Assembly: GCF_010731795.1 (NCBI RefSeq)
Contig: NZ_AP022591.1
Coordinates: 2,542,001 to 2,606,000, forward strand
DNA: 64,000 nucleotides
Reading direction: 5' to 3'
Source: Mycolicibacterium celeriflavum
GTDB taxonomy: Bacteria > Actinomycetota > Actinomycetes > Mycobacteriales > Mycobacteriaceae
The position numbers and the translations under genes were made by a program. Of this stretch, positions 17,245-26,113 are shown one piece after another. Below the pieces are notes generated by a model. It was not told the DNA's origin and searched no databases. It was given only the letters and a program-made list of their open reading frames with translations. Numbering within the stretch: the first letter of the stretch is position 1; each line of letters begins with the position of its first letter.

Positions 17245-18227
17245 TTCCCTTCGACTACCACCGCGCCACCAGCGTCTCCGACGCGGTCACCGCCGTCGCC
17301 GAGCGCCCTGACGCGGTGTTCCTCGCCGGCGGCACCAACCTCGTCGATCACATGAAGCTCGGCATCGTCGAGCCGTCGCTGATCGTCGATGTGAGCCACC
17401 TGTCGCTCACCGACGTCGACCAGCTGCCCGACGGGTCGCTGCGCGTCGGCGCCGACGTCCGCAACAGCGACCTCGCGGCCCACCCCGTGGTCCGCAGCCG
17501 CTACCCCGTCCTCGCCCGCGCGCTGCTCTCGGCGGCCTCCGGTCAGCTGCGCAACCTCGCCACCACCGCGGGAAACCTGTTGCAGCGCACCCGGTGCGTC
17601 TACTTCCAGGACGTCACCACACCGTGCAACAAGCGCACCCCCGGCGAGGGCTGCTCGGCGATCGGCGGTTACGTCCGCTACCACGCCATCCTCGGCGCCT
17701 CGGAACACTGTGTCGCCGTGCATCCGTCGGACATGGCGGTCGCGATGGCAGCGCTCGACACGGTCGTAGTCTACGTAGATGCCGACGGTGAACATCGCCT
17801 GCCGCTCACCGACTTTCACCGGCTACCCGGCGACCGCCCCGACCGCGACACCGTGCTACCGCAAGGCGCGCTCATCACCGCGGTCGAGATCCCTGTGCCG
17901 CCGAAGGGTGCCCGCTCGACGTACCGCAAGGTGCGCGACCGCGCGTCGTACGCGTTCGCGTTGACGTCGGTGGCCGCCGAACTCGTCGTCGATGACGGCA
18001 CCGTCGCCAGCGCCCGCGTCGCACTTGGTGGCGTCGCCCACAAACCATGGCGCGCATCCCGCGCCGAGCAGGAGCTCACTGGTGCACCGGCCACCGAGGA
18101 CTCCTTCCGCCGGGCCGCGGACGCCGAACTCGAGAGCGCACAACCGTTGCCCGGCAACGAGTTCAAGGTCGAACTCACCCGCCGCGCCATCGTCGCCACC
18201 CTGGCCGAGCTGACGGAGCAGCGATGA
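17241..18227 (+). CDS. aldehyde/xanthine oxidoreductase, FAD subunit with extra Fe-S cysteines
   Basis: 328 residues. FAD binding: LAGGTNLVDHMKLG near residue 32, and the TTAGNLLQRT region. A cysteine cluster CVYFQDVTTPCNKRTPGEGC lies between about 118 and 140. That insertion is known from PaoB-type subunits, where it holds an additional [4Fe-4S] cluster, and it is absent from plain CoxM subunits. The C-terminal CO-dehydrogenase flavoprotein domain is complete (ALGGVAHKPWRA). It sits between the Fe-S and Mo subunits with ATGA overlaps on both sides. The complex is therefore PaoABC-like, oxidising aldehydes broadly. Confidence 0.9.
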   Translation: MIPFDYHRATSVSDAVTAVAERPDAVFLAGGTNLVDHMKLGIVEPSLIVDVSHLSLTDVDQLPDGSLRVGADVRNSDLAAHPVVRSRYPVLARALLSAASGQLRNLATTAGNLLQRTRCVYFQDVTTPCNKRTPGEGCSAIGGYVRYHAILGASEHCVAVHPSDMAVAMAALDTVVVYVDADGEHRLPLTDFHRLPGDRPDRDTVLPQGALITAVEIPVPPKGARSTYRKVRDRASYAFALTSVAAELVVDDGTVASARVALGGVAHKPWRASRAEQELTGAPATEDSFRRAADAELESAQPLPGNEFKVELTRRAIVATLAELTEQR

Positions 18228-20314
18228 CCACCCTGCAACCCCGCGCCATCGGCACCGCCGTCACCCGTCTCGACGGGCCCGCCAAGGTCACCGGCACCGC
18301 GGACTACGCCTACGAGTACGCCGTCGACAACGCCACGTATCTGCACCCGGTCCAGGCCACCATCGCCAAAGGCCGGATCACGACGATGGACACCTCCGCC
18401 GCCGAGGCGGTCGATGGAGTCCTGGCCGTGCTCACCGCGTTCGACAAGCCCCGGCTGGCCGACACCTCGAACGGCGACCTCACGGTGCTGCAAGGCCCGC
18501 AAGTCAACTACCGCGGCCAGCTGATCGGCGGCGTGATCGCGGAGAGCGCCGAAACCGCCAGGCACGCAGCGGCACTCGTGCACGTCGAGTACGACGAGGC
18601 GCCGCACGACGTCGCGCTGAGCGCCGACCACCCGAAGCTGTACGCGCCCGACGAGGTCAACGCGGGTTATCCGACCGACACGTCCGAGGGCGACGTGGAA
18701 GCCGCGCTGCGGGACGCGCCGATCGTCGTCGATCAGACCTACAGCACGCCACACGAGCACAACAATCCGATGGAACCGCACGCCTGTATCGCGCTGTGGG
18801 ACATCGACACCCTGACGCTGTGGGACTCGACCCAAGGTGTGCACGCAGTCCGTAAGGAGGTGGCGACCACGTTCGGCCTGCAACCCGAGCAGGTGCGGGT
18901 GATCGCGAAAAACGTCGGCGGAGGCTTCGGCTCCAAAGGTTCACCGCACTCGCACAACATCCTCGCCGTGATGGCCGCGCAACGGGTTCCCGGCCGGCCG
19001 GTGAAGCTGGCGGTGACGAGGCAGCAGATGTTCGACTTCGTCGGGTACCGCACGCCGACAATCCAGCACCTTCGCCTGGCCGCCGAACGCGACGGGACGT
19101 TGACGGCGATCAGCCACGAAGTCGTCACCCAGACCGCGACCGTCAAGGAGTTCGCCGAGCAGGCCGCGGTCCCGTCGCGCATGATGTATGCCGGCCCGAA
19201 CCGCAAGACGTCACACCGGGTCGCGGCGCTCGACGTGCCCGTCCCGTTCTGGATGCGCGCCCCGGGCGAGTGTCCCGGCATGTACGCACTCGAGGTCGCG
19301 ATGGACGAACTCGCCGTCGCCTGCGGCGTCGACCCGGTCGAGTTGCGCATCCGCAACGAACCCGACGTCGACCCCGAGACCGGCAACCCGTGGTCGGACC
19401 GCCGCCTTGTCGAATGCCTGCAGACGGGTGCGGAACGGTTCGGCTGGACATCGCGAGACCCCGAGCCCGGAACCCGCTGCGAGGGTGAATGGTTGGTCGG
19501 CACCGGTGTCGCGTCGTCGGTGTATCCGGCGATGAACATGCCGGGCAACGGCGCTCGCATCGAATGCGTCGCACCGGGCCGCTACGCCGTCGGCATCGGG
19601 GCGGTCGACATCGGCACCGGCACCTGGACGGCGCTTTCGCAGATCGCGGCGGACGCGCTGGGCTGTGAGCTGGACGCGATCGACCTGCAGATCGGCGACA
19701 CGGACCTGCCCGCCGCTTCGGTGGAGGGCGGCTCGTCGGGCATCAGCTCGTGGGGCCGCGCGATCGTCGCTGCGGCACAACAGTTCCGGCGCGACCACGG
19801 TGACGACCCGGCCGTCGGCGTCGCGACCACCGCCGAGGCGCCGGAGAACGAGGAGGCGCAGAACTTCGGAATGTATTCGTTCGGCGCGCATTTCGTCGAG
19901 GCGAGGGTCAGCCGACATACCGGCGAGATCCGGGTGTCGCGGATGCTCGGGGTGTTCTCGGTCGGGCGGGTGATCAACCCGGTGACGTTGCGCTCGCAGC
20001 TTATCGGCGGCATGACGATGGGCCTGTCGATGGCGCTGCACGAGGAGAGCGTGCGCGACCCGCGGTTCGGCCATGTCGTCACCAGAGACCTGGCGACCTA
20101 CCACATCAGCTCGCACGCCGACGTTCCCGCCGTCGAGGCGATGTGGCTCGACGACGTCGACAAGCACTCTAACCCGATGGGATCGCGCGGTGCGGGTGAG
20201 ATCGGCATCGTGGGGTCGGCCGCTGCGGTGGTCAACGCGGTGTACCACGCGACCGGTATTCGGGTGCGCGATCTGCCGGTGATGTGCGACGCGGTGCTCG
20301 TTGCGGGCGCCTAG
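18224..20314 (+). CDS. aldehyde/xanthine oxidoreductase, molybdenum-cofactor subunit
   Basis: 696 residues from ATG 18224. Molybdopterin contacts: VGGGFGSKGSPHSHN, MRAPGECPGMYALEVAMDEL and GSSGISSWGR. The catalytic glutamate lies in the C-terminal GSRGAGEIGIVGSAAAVVN. Length and order fit the PaoC group of xanthine-oxidase-family enzymes. No dedicated maturation chaperone (PaoD/XdhC) gene follows: the next gene is convergent and overlaps by 4 bp. Cofactor sulfuration must be provided from elsewhere. Together with the formate dehydrogenase at 26-29 kb, the window carries two molybdenum/tungsten enzymes. Confidence 0.92.
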   Translation: MTTLQPRAIGTAVTRLDGPAKVTGTADYAYEYAVDNATYLHPVQATIAKGRITTMDTSAAEAVDGVLAVLTAFDKPRLADTSNGDLTVLQGPQVNYRGQLIGGVIAESAETARHAAALVHVEYDEAPHDVALSADHPKLYAPDEVNAGYPTDTSEGDVEAALRDAPIVVDQTYSTPHEHNNPMEPHACIALWDIDTLTLWDSTQGVHAVRKEVATTFGLQPEQVRVIAKNVGGGFGSKGSPHSHNILAVMAAQRVPGRPVKLAVTRQQMFDFVGYRTPTIQHLRLAAERDGTLTAISHEVVTQTATVKEFAEQAAVPSRMMYAGPNRKTSHRVAALDVPVPFWMRAPGECPGMYALEVAMDELAVACGVDPVELRIRNEPDVDPETGNPWSDRRLVECLQTGAERFGWTSRDPEPGTRCEGEWLVGTGVASSVYPAMNMPGNGARIECVAPGRYAVGIGAVDIGTGTWTALSQIAADALGCELDAIDLQIGDTDLPAASVEGGSSGISSWGRAIVAAAQQFRRDHGDDPAVGVATTAEAPENEEAQNFGMYSFGAHFVEARVSRHTGEIRVSRMLGVFSVGRVINPVTLRSQLIGGMTMGLSMALHEESVRDPRFGHVVTRDLATYHISSHADVPAVEAMWLDDVDKHSNPMGSRGAGEIGIVGSAAAVVNAVYHATGIRVRDLPVMCDAVLVAGA

Positions 20315-21240
20315 GTCGGCGGGTACGGCAGGCCGAACTCGTCGGCGAGCAGGCTCTGCACGATGATCATCGCCGCCTTCGAGCCGGCGGCGATCGCGCC
20401 TGCGACATAGGGTTGTTCGCTACAGACGTCGCCCGCGGCGAACACGCCGCCGGTGACTGTGCGGTGGATCTCGTCGATGTTGATGGTGTCGGCGGCCAGC
20501 GGGCCGGGTGTGCATTCCGCGCCCAATTGTTGGGCCAGCGGCGAGCGTTGGCGCAGCGGCGCCTCGACCAGCAGGCCGTCGCGGACCAGACGGTCGCCGT
20601 CGGCGAATGCGATTGCGGTCAATTGGCCGTTGTCGCTGTGCAATTCGACGACACGGCGGTCATCGATCGTGACGTTCGCCGATTGCAGGACGTTGACGTC
20701 GGCGGGTGACAGGTCGGTGCTGCCGTCGGTCAGTAGCACGACGTCGTCGCTCCAGCCGCGCAGCATCAGCGCCGAGTGCATGGCCTCCTCGCCGGCGGCC
20801 ATGGTGGCGAGCCGCTTGTCGCGCATCTCCCAGCCGTGGCAGAACGGGCACTGGAACACCGAGGTGCCCCACAGTTCCGCGAGCCCGGGCAGCTCCGGCG
20901 GGCAGTACTGCATGCCGGTGGCGAGCAGGACGCGCTTGGTGAGAATCGGGTCGCCGTCGTCCGGTTCGAGGACGAACCCGCTGTCGACGGGACGGCCGCT
21001 GCGTACCGTGCCGTGCCGGTACTCGACGCTGGGGTACGACGCCAGCTCTCGGCGCCCGGCGGCGTAGAGCTCGGCCGGTGGCCGCTGGTCATAGCCGAGA
21101 AGACCGCCGATGACGCTCGACACGCGGTTGCTCTGCTCGTCGGCGTCGATCACGACCGTGCGCCGCCGCGCCCGGCCCAGGACGAGGGCGGCGCTCAGCC
21201 CGGCGGCTCCGGCCCCGACGACGGCGCATTCCCATTGCAT
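20311..21240 (-). CDS. thioredoxin-reductase-like FAD oxidoreductase
   Basis: 309 residues. FAD dinucleotide site VVGAGAAGLSAALVLGRARR at the N-terminus, second FAD motif TVTGGVFAAGDVCSEQPYVA near the C-terminus, and redox-type motif CPFCHGWEMRDKRLA near residue 134 (thioredoxin reductase has CATC). The NADPH Rossmann glycine signature between is weak (MAAGEEAMHSAL), as in ferredoxin/flavodoxin-independent TrxB-like proteins and DIM/HlmI-like dithiol oxidases. It may oxidise a dithiol natural product or act as a reductase. The partner is unknown. Overlaps the Mo-subunit gene tail to tail by 4 bp. Confidence 0.8.
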   Translation of the reverse strand: MQWECAVVGAGAAGLSAALVLGRARRRTVVIDADEQSNRVSSVIGGLLGYDQRPPAELYAAGRRELASYPSVEYRHGTVRSGRPVDSGFVLEPDDGDPILTKRVLLATGMQYCPPELPGLAELWGTSVFQCPFCHGWEMRDKRLATMAAGEEAMHSALMLRGWSDDVVLLTDGSTDLSPADVNVLQSANVTIDDRRVVELHSDNGQLTAIAFADGDRLVRDGLLVEAPLRQRSPLAQQLGAECTPGPLAADTINIDEIHRTVTGGVFAAGDVCSEQPYVAGAIAAGSKAAMIIVQSLLADEFGLPYPPT

Positions 21241-21265
21241 GGCGACAAGTTTCCCCGGGTCGCAG

Positions 21266-21880
21266 TTATGAAACGTCGGGTAGCCGCGGATAGGGCTTGG
21301 ACTCGCGATCCGGCGCCAGCGGGACGGCTGTCAGCCCGATGAGGAACGCGGTCAGGTGCCCGACTTCGGTGAAGGTCGGGCGTGCGGCGGCGTTACCCGC
21401 CAGCGCCAGCACCGCCGTGGCCTGCGCAGGTGATCGCCACGGCTTTCGGGTGTAGCCGGACAGCGCGCCGGCCACGCCGAGGACGAAGTAGCTCACCCCG
21501 ACGTCGCGGGCGTTTTCCAGCCGCTGCGGCGCGCGTCCTTTGCCGATCAGCAGCCGCAGGTAGCTCTGGCCGACGTAGGTGCCGACGACGTGCGCGCCGA
21601 GACCGACGAGAAGCCAACGCCACCAACATAATCGGCGCTCTGCCGGTGCGACCACGCCGGCGAACACTGGCACGTACGGCCACCATCGGTGGTCGTCGAG
21701 CCAGAACAGGCTGGTCGTGAGGACGCGCGACGGTTCGGTGCGCAGCCGACGCAGGTTGGTGGAGTTTCTGCGCTGGATCCGCCGCGACCCTCGATGGCCG
21801 GCCGAGCGCTGCACGCGGGTGGTGATGAGCAGGACGACCAACCACGCGAACGTGAGCGGCGCGCCGCGGATGAGCTGCAC
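21266..21880 (-). CDS. rhomboid-like integral membrane protein, catalytic residues not evident
   Basis: 204 residues with about 4-6 hydrophobic spans: FAWLVVLLITTRVQ, WLLVGLGAHVVGTYVGQSYL, GVSYFVLGVAGALSGYTR and GHLTAFLIGLTAVPL. The GVSYF plus late GHLTAFLIGL arrangement recalls a rhomboid core, where GxSx and a later His form the Ser-His dyad. Ser in GVSYF and His in GHL could fill these places, but the call rests on pattern alone. Conserved hypothetical proteins of this shape are common in mycobacteria. It lies 25 bp before the flavoprotein gene and may be its operon partner. Confidence 0.55.
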   Translation of the reverse strand: MQLIRGAPLTFAWLVVLLITTRVQRSAGHRGSRRIQRRNSTNLRRLRTEPSRVLTTSLFWLDDHRWWPYVPVFAGVVAPAERRLCWWRWLLVGLGAHVVGTYVGQSYLRLLIGKGRAPQRLENARDVGVSYFVLGVAGALSGYTRKPWRSPAQATAVLALAGNAAARPTFTEVGHLTAFLIGLTAVPLAPDRESKPYPRLPDVS

Positions 21881-21902
21881 AACGCGACAGTACTGCCGAG
21901 CA

Positions 21903-21929
21903 GGTTTGTCACCCGCCCCTAGTGGGGAT
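21903..21929 (+). promoter_or_regulatory. SigF-like promoter of ppk2
   Basis: GGTTT (21903-21907), 16 bp and GGGGAT (21924-21929) match GTTT-N15-17-GGGTAT with one mismatch. A transcript starting near 21936 would carry the AGGAG ribosome site just before ATG 21952. Confidence 0.5.
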
Positions 21930-21951
21930 AGTGATCGTGCAAGGAGCTGGG

Positions 21952-22842
21952 ATGACGACCGCAGATTCTGAGATTGATCTCGACGCCCTGTCGACCGACG
22001 ACCATGGCTACACGGTCAACGACGAGGACGAGGACGACCCGATCCTGCTCGACCGCGATGGCAAGCCGATCCAGACCTGGCGCGAGCGCTATCCGTACGA
22101 CGAGCGGATGTCGCGCGACGATTACGAGCGGGTGAAACGGCGCCTGCAGATCGAACTGCTCAAACTGCAGAAGTGGAGTAAACGCACCGGCGCCCGGCAC
22201 GTGATCCTGTTCGAGGGTCGCGACGCGGCGGGCAAGGGTGGATCCATCCAGCGGTTCATGGAGCACCTCAACCCGCGCGGCGCACGGGTGGTGGCGTTGG
22301 AGAAGCCGACCGAAGAAGAGAAGTCGCAGTGGTACTTCCAGCGATACGTCAGGCATCTGCCGACGGCCGGGGAGATGGTGTTGTTCGACCGGTCCTGGTA
22401 CAACCGCGCGGGAGTCGAACGGGTGATGGGCTTCTGTACGCCCGAACAGCACGCCGAGTTCATGCGCCAGGCGCCGGCGTTCGAGGAGATGCTGGTCAAC
22501 TCGGGACTGCACCTGACCAAGTTCTGGTTCTCGGTGTCGCCGGCCGAGCAGCGGACGCGGTTCGCGATCCGGCTCATTGATCCGTTGCGGCAGTGGAAGT
22601 TCTCGTCGGTGGACATGGAAGCGGTCAACCGGTGGGAGGACTACACCAGGGCCAAGGAGGAGATGTTCGTCGCGACCGACACCGACTATGCGCCGTGGAT
22701 CGTGGTGAAGAGCAACGACAAGAAGCGCGGGCGCATCAACGCGATGCGGTATCTGCTGTCGCGGTTCGACTATGACGACAAGGACGACGAGGTGGTCGGC
22801 GAGCCGGATCCGTTGATCGTCGGCCGGGCGCTGGAGGACTAG
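21952..22842 (+). CDS. ppk2: polyphosphate kinase 2
   Basis: 296 residues from ATG 21952, chosen because AGGAG lies 7 bases upstream. An in-frame start at 21922 is less likely. The Walker A loop is EGRDAAGKGGSIQRF (about 88-102) and the Walker B/lid region MVLFDRSWYNRAGVERVMGF. WYFQRYVRHLPTAGEMV and the late VVKSNDKKRGRINAMRYLL complete the PPK2 P-loop fold. Class I PPK2 uses polyphosphate to phosphorylate nucleoside diphosphates (mainly GDP), linking polyphosphate stores to GTP in stationary phase. The acidic N-terminal 35 residues are typical of actinobacterial members. A SigF-like promoter upstream fits stress expression. Confidence 0.92.
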   Translation: MTTADSEIDLDALSTDDHGYTVNDEDEDDPILLDRDGKPIQTWRERYPYDERMSRDDYERVKRRLQIELLKLQKWSKRTGARHVILFEGRDAAGKGGSIQRFMEHLNPRGARVVALEKPTEEEKSQWYFQRYVRHLPTAGEMVLFDRSWYNRAGVERVMGFCTPEQHAEFMRQAPAFEEMLVNSGLHLTKFWFSVSPAEQRTRFAIRLIDPLRQWKFSSVDMEAVNRWEDYTRAKEEMFVATDTDYAPWIVVKSNDKKRGRINAMRYLLSRFDYDDKDDEVVGEPDPLIVGRALED

Positions 22843-22852
22843 TTCATCACGG

Positions 22853-22920
22853 GTGTAGCGCCGAGATTGCAGTGAGGGTCGTGGTCGGCGGTACAGCCGT
22901 CAGTGCAATCTCGAGGTTAG
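22853..22920. repeat. intergenic palindromic element, copy 2 (CGAGATTGCA arms)
   Basis: CGAGATTGCA (22862-22871) and TGCAATCTCG (22904-22913) are perfect inverted arms 32 bases apart, preceded by TAGCGC exactly as in the copy at 4839. It begins 11 bp after the ppk2 stop and its right end reaches the end of the convergent permease gene. Probably a two-way terminator. Confidence 0.7.
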
Positions 22921-24269
22921 GGAGCCCGCACGAAAGATGAGCCGCGCTCGCGGTCGAGGAAGGTCTCGGACTTGTTCTTCAGGAAGAACAGGTACACCAC
23001 GAGGGACACCGCGATGCAGACGGTGACGTAGCCGATGAACAACGGGACCTGATCGCGTTCCCTGAGCGCCTGATAGATCATCGGAGCGGTGCCGCCGAAC
23101 ATCGAGTTCGCCAGCGCGTAGCCGACACCCACGCCCAGCGCCCGCACCCGCGCCGGAAACAATTCCGACTTGACCAGCGCATTGATCGAGGTGTAGCCGG
23201 TGAGGATCACGTAGCCGATCGCCACCAGAAGGAAAGACGTTAACGGAGAGCGTGTTTCGGGCAAGTAGGTGATCAGCACATAGGTGTAGATCACCCCGCC
23301 GAAACCGAACCACAGCAGCAGCGGTTTGCGACCGACCTTATCGCTGATCATGCCGCCGACCGGCTGCAGCAGCATCAGGAAGATCAACCCGATAAGGTTG
23401 ATCCACGTGCCCGTCATGCCCTCACCCTTGTAAGCGGTCTTGACGATCGCCGGCGCGTTGACGCTGTAGGTGTAGAACGCGATGGTGCCGCCCAATGTGA
23501 TCAGGAAGCACATCAGCAGCGGCTTCGGGTAGTGGGTGAACAACTCGCGTATCGAGCCGGCTCCCTTGTCCTGCCCGGTCTTGGCCGCTTCGATGACGTC
23601 CTCGCTGAGCGACTCGTCCATGGTCCGGCGCAACCAGAACACCACCACCGCAGCGACGCCGCCGACGGCGAAGCCGATCCGCCAACCGAATTCGCGCATC
23701 TGTTCGTCGACGAGGAACGCGTCGACGATCAACAGCGTGAGCTGAGCCAGCACATGTCCGCCGACCAGCGTCACGTACTGGAACGACGAGAAGAAGCCAC
23801 GTCGCTCACGCGTCGCCGCTTCGGACATGTACGTCGCCGACGTCCCATACTCGCCGCCGGTCGCGAAACCCTGCACCAATCGCGCCAGGATCAGGATGAC
23901 CGCCGCGGCCGCGCCGATGCTGGCTTGTGAGGGCACCAGCGCGACGACCATCGAGCAGCCCGCCATCAGCGACACACTCACCGTGAGCGCGGCGCGGCGG
24001 CCCCGTCGGTCGGCGAACCGGCCGAAGAACCAGGAGCCGACCGGCCGCATCACGAAGGTCACCGCGAAGATCGCGTACACGTACACCGTCGAGTTCTTCT
24101 CGGATTCGTCGAAGAACTGCGCTTCGAAGTAGGGCGCGAACACCGTGTAGATGTAGACGTCGTACCACTCGACGAGGTTGCCCGACGAGCCGCGGATCGT
24201 GTTCCAGATCGCCCGCCGGGTTTCGGCAGGTGTCGACCGCGGCGGTGGCGCTTCCGTCGTCGTACTCAT
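22917..24269 (-). CDS. MHS-family MFS permease (metabolite:H+ symporter)
   Basis: 450 residues, 12 hydrophobic spans. GSSGNLVEWYDVYIYTVFAP at helix 1, RPVGSWFFGRFADRRGRRAA (motif A) and FATGGEYGTSATYMSEAATR (the GGE-type motif of helix 4/5) are the marks of the MHS group, which takes up 2-oxoglutarate, proline/betaine, citrate or shikimate with protons. The gene begins 6 bp after the nrfD stop on the same strand, so it is probably transcribed with the formate dehydrogenase operon. A carboxylate substrate would make sense there but is inference. Confidence 0.85.
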   Translation of the reverse strand: MSTTTEAPPPRSTPAETRRAIWNTIRGSSGNLVEWYDVYIYTVFAPYFEAQFFDESEKNSTVYVYAIFAVTFVMRPVGSWFFGRFADRRGRRAALTVSVSLMAGCSMVVALVPSQASIGAAAAVILILARLVQGFATGGEYGTSATYMSEAATRERRGFFSSFQYVTLVGGHVLAQLTLLIVDAFLVDEQMREFGWRIGFAVGGVAAVVVFWLRRTMDESLSEDVIEAAKTGQDKGAGSIRELFTHYPKPLLMCFLITLGGTIAFYTYSVNAPAIVKTAYKGEGMTGTWINLIGLIFLMLLQPVGGMISDKVGRKPLLLWFGFGGVIYTYVLITYLPETRSPLTSFLLVAIGYVILTGYTSINALVKSELFPARVRALGVGVGYALANSMFGGTAPMIYQALRERDQVPLFIGYVTVCIAVSLVVYLFFLKNKSETFLDRERGSSFVRAP

Positions 24270-24275
24270 CGACGG

Positions 24276-25229
24276 TCACAATAGCCGCGGGTTGGCGGAT
24301 TCTGCGTTCAATCGCTCCCGCTGCGGGACGACGACGTACTTCGGGTCGCGGGTCGACGCCACGCCTGCCTCGAAGACGCCGAACCTCTGCAGCGCACTCC
24401 CCACCAGCAGCGCCGCCCCCGACGCCGCGACCGTCGCCCGGTTCCGTCCGATTACGGCCCCGACCGCACCGCCGACCGTCAGCACCTCCGACAGCTGACG
24501 CAGCCGGTGCACCTTGCCCGTCGTGTACGCCTCACCGGACAGCCCCAGCTGCCGCTCCATCACCCGCGACGCCGCCACTTCCATGCCCGCGCCCAGCACC
24601 GCCATCCGCCGCGCCGGACTTGACTCGTCCAACGGCGCCAACAGCATTCCCAGGCCGGCGCCGCTCGCCGCCGCCGAACCCGTGAACACGAACGGCAGAT
24701 ACGGATGCGCCTCCCGCCAGGCCGGAACCGCCGTCTGCGACAACAGAACCGCCGTGTACGACGCCACCCCCGGCGCCGTGGCCGCCGCCCACAGTCCGGC
24801 CGGTCGAGCCGCCCGGTCCACCACCCGGCCCAGCCACGTCCGCCGTAGCCGGCCCGGCATCAACTCCGCCACCGCCGCCAGGCCCGCGCCCGGCCCGTAC
24901 GCCGACAGGATCCAGGTGCCCACGCTCATCGGCGAACTCGGCTTCGCCACCCTCAGCATGTGGTGGAACCGCTCCGGTCGCCCGAGATCGGCGATCAGGA
25001 AGTACAGGCTCGCCAAAATGCTTGCCAGCGAACCGATTCGGGACACCTTCCGGAGGCCGGGCCGTCCCGTCAGGTCCGCACCCGCAGCCAGCATCGCCGC
25101 GCCCGCCGACACGCCACCGCAGAACAGGTACGCCGCGATCATCCAGTTCCACACCGGGGTCTTGAGGATCTGCTTGCCGTAGTAGGACCGGAACTCGGCT
25201 TGGGGCACCGCCAGCTGTTCGCGCGGCAT
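24276..25229 (-). CDS. NrfD/PsrC-like membrane anchor of formate dehydrogenase
   Basis: 317 residues from ATG 25229, sharing one base with the fdhB stop (TGATG). About eight hydrophobic helices. The NrfD landmark WNWMIAAYLFCGGVSAGAAM is at residues 26-45 and YFLIADLGRPERFHHMLR at about 95-112, where Asp/Arg/His near the quinone pocket are conserved. NrfD anchors haem-free molybdoenzymes to the membrane and passes electrons to menaquinone. It replaces the haem b subunit FdnI of the E. coli type. Order fdhA-fdhB-nrfD and the overlapping starts show one complex made in fixed proportion. Confidence 0.9.
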   Translation of the reverse strand: MPREQLAVPQAEFRSYYGKQILKTPVWNWMIAAYLFCGGVSAGAAMLAAGADLTGRPGLRKVSRIGSLASILASLYFLIADLGRPERFHHMLRVAKPSSPMSVGTWILSAYGPGAGLAAVAELMPGRLRRTWLGRVVDRAARPAGLWAAATAPGVASYTAVLLSQTAVPAWREAHPYLPFVFTGSAAASGAGLGMLLAPLDESSPARRMAVLGAGMEVAASRVMERQLGLSGEAYTTGKVHRLRQLSEVLTVGGAVGAVIGRNRATVAASGAALLVGSALQRFGVFEAGVASTRDPKYVVVPQRERLNAESANPRLL

Positions 25230-26113
25230 CAGCTTCTCTTCCCGAGGAACGACGACACCGCGAGGCCGACCAAAGCCGACGCCGCCATTCCCGCGTAGCG
25301 CCACATCGCGCCGGCGTCGCGCGTCGGCACCACCGGGTCCGGCGGCAGCCCGTACACCTCGGGCTCGTCGAGCAAGAGGAAGAACGCTCCGTCGCCGCCG
25401 ACGCCGTCGTTCGGGTCTTCGCCGTACAGGCGCGCCGATGTCTCGCCACGGTCGTGTAACTCGTTGACGCGCAATGCCGCCCGGTCCCGCAACTCGTCCA
25501 GGACACCGAACTGAATCGAGTCGGTCGGGCACGCCTTCGCACATGCCGGCTCCAGCCCGTCGAGCAGCCGGTCGTAGCACAGCGTGCACTTGAACGCTCG
25601 GCCGTCGCCCTCACGCCGCTCGATCACCCCGTACGGACAGGCCGACACGCAGTATCCGCAGCCGTTGCAGATATCCTGCTGCACAACGACGGTCGCGAAC
25701 TCGGTGCGGAACAGCGCGCCGGTCGGGCAGACGTCCAGGCACCCGGCGTGCGTGCAGTGCTTGCACACGTCGCTGCTCATCAACCAGCGGAAGTCCGTGC
25801 GGGTTTCGGGACCCGAAGCGTCGCCGGGCCGTTCGAAGCCGGGCATACCGAGGTCCACCGAGGCGGGTTGCTCGACGAACGCGACATGCCGCCACGAGTT
25901 CGCGCCCAGCTCGCCGGTGTTGTCGAACGACATGCCCAGCAAGTTGAACCCGTCCTCGGGCACGCCGTTCCACTCCTTGCAGGCCACCTCGCATGCCTTG
26001 CAACCGATGCACACCGAGGTGTCGGTGAAAAAGCCCATCCGCGGCGGATGCTCGGCGTAGCCGGCGTCACCCGCCACGTCGGCCAGCGGGCCATAGAAGC
26101 TGTTGGGGCTCAT
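25229..26113 (-). CDS. fdhB: formate dehydrogenase iron-sulfur subunit
   Basis: 294 residues from ATG 26113, overlapping the fdhA stop (ATGA). Four [4Fe-4S] ferredoxin motifs are complete: CIGCKACEVACKEWN, CKHCTHAGCLDVCP, CNGCGYCVSACPYG and CTLCYDRLLDGLEPACAKAC. This is the electron-wire subunit of the DmsB/FdnH type. A C-terminal hydrophobic helix (YAGMAASALVGLAVSSFLG) then probably ties it to the membrane. There is no Tat signal on this or the catalytic subunit, so the formate site appears to face the cytoplasm. That would release protons inside and differs from the periplasmic E. coli FDH-N. Confidence 0.92.
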   Translation of the reverse strand: MSPNSFYGPLADVAGDAGYAEHPPRMGFFTDTSVCIGCKACEVACKEWNGVPEDGFNLLGMSFDNTGELGANSWRHVAFVEQPASVDLGMPGFERPGDASGPETRTDFRWLMSSDVCKHCTHAGCLDVCPTGALFRTEFATVVVQQDICNGCGYCVSACPYGVIERREGDGRAFKCTLCYDRLLDGLEPACAKACPTDSIQFGVLDELRDRAALRVNELHDRGETSARLYGEDPNDGVGGDGAFFLLLDEPEVYGLPPDPVVPTRDAGAMWRYAGMAASALVGLAVSSFLGKRS

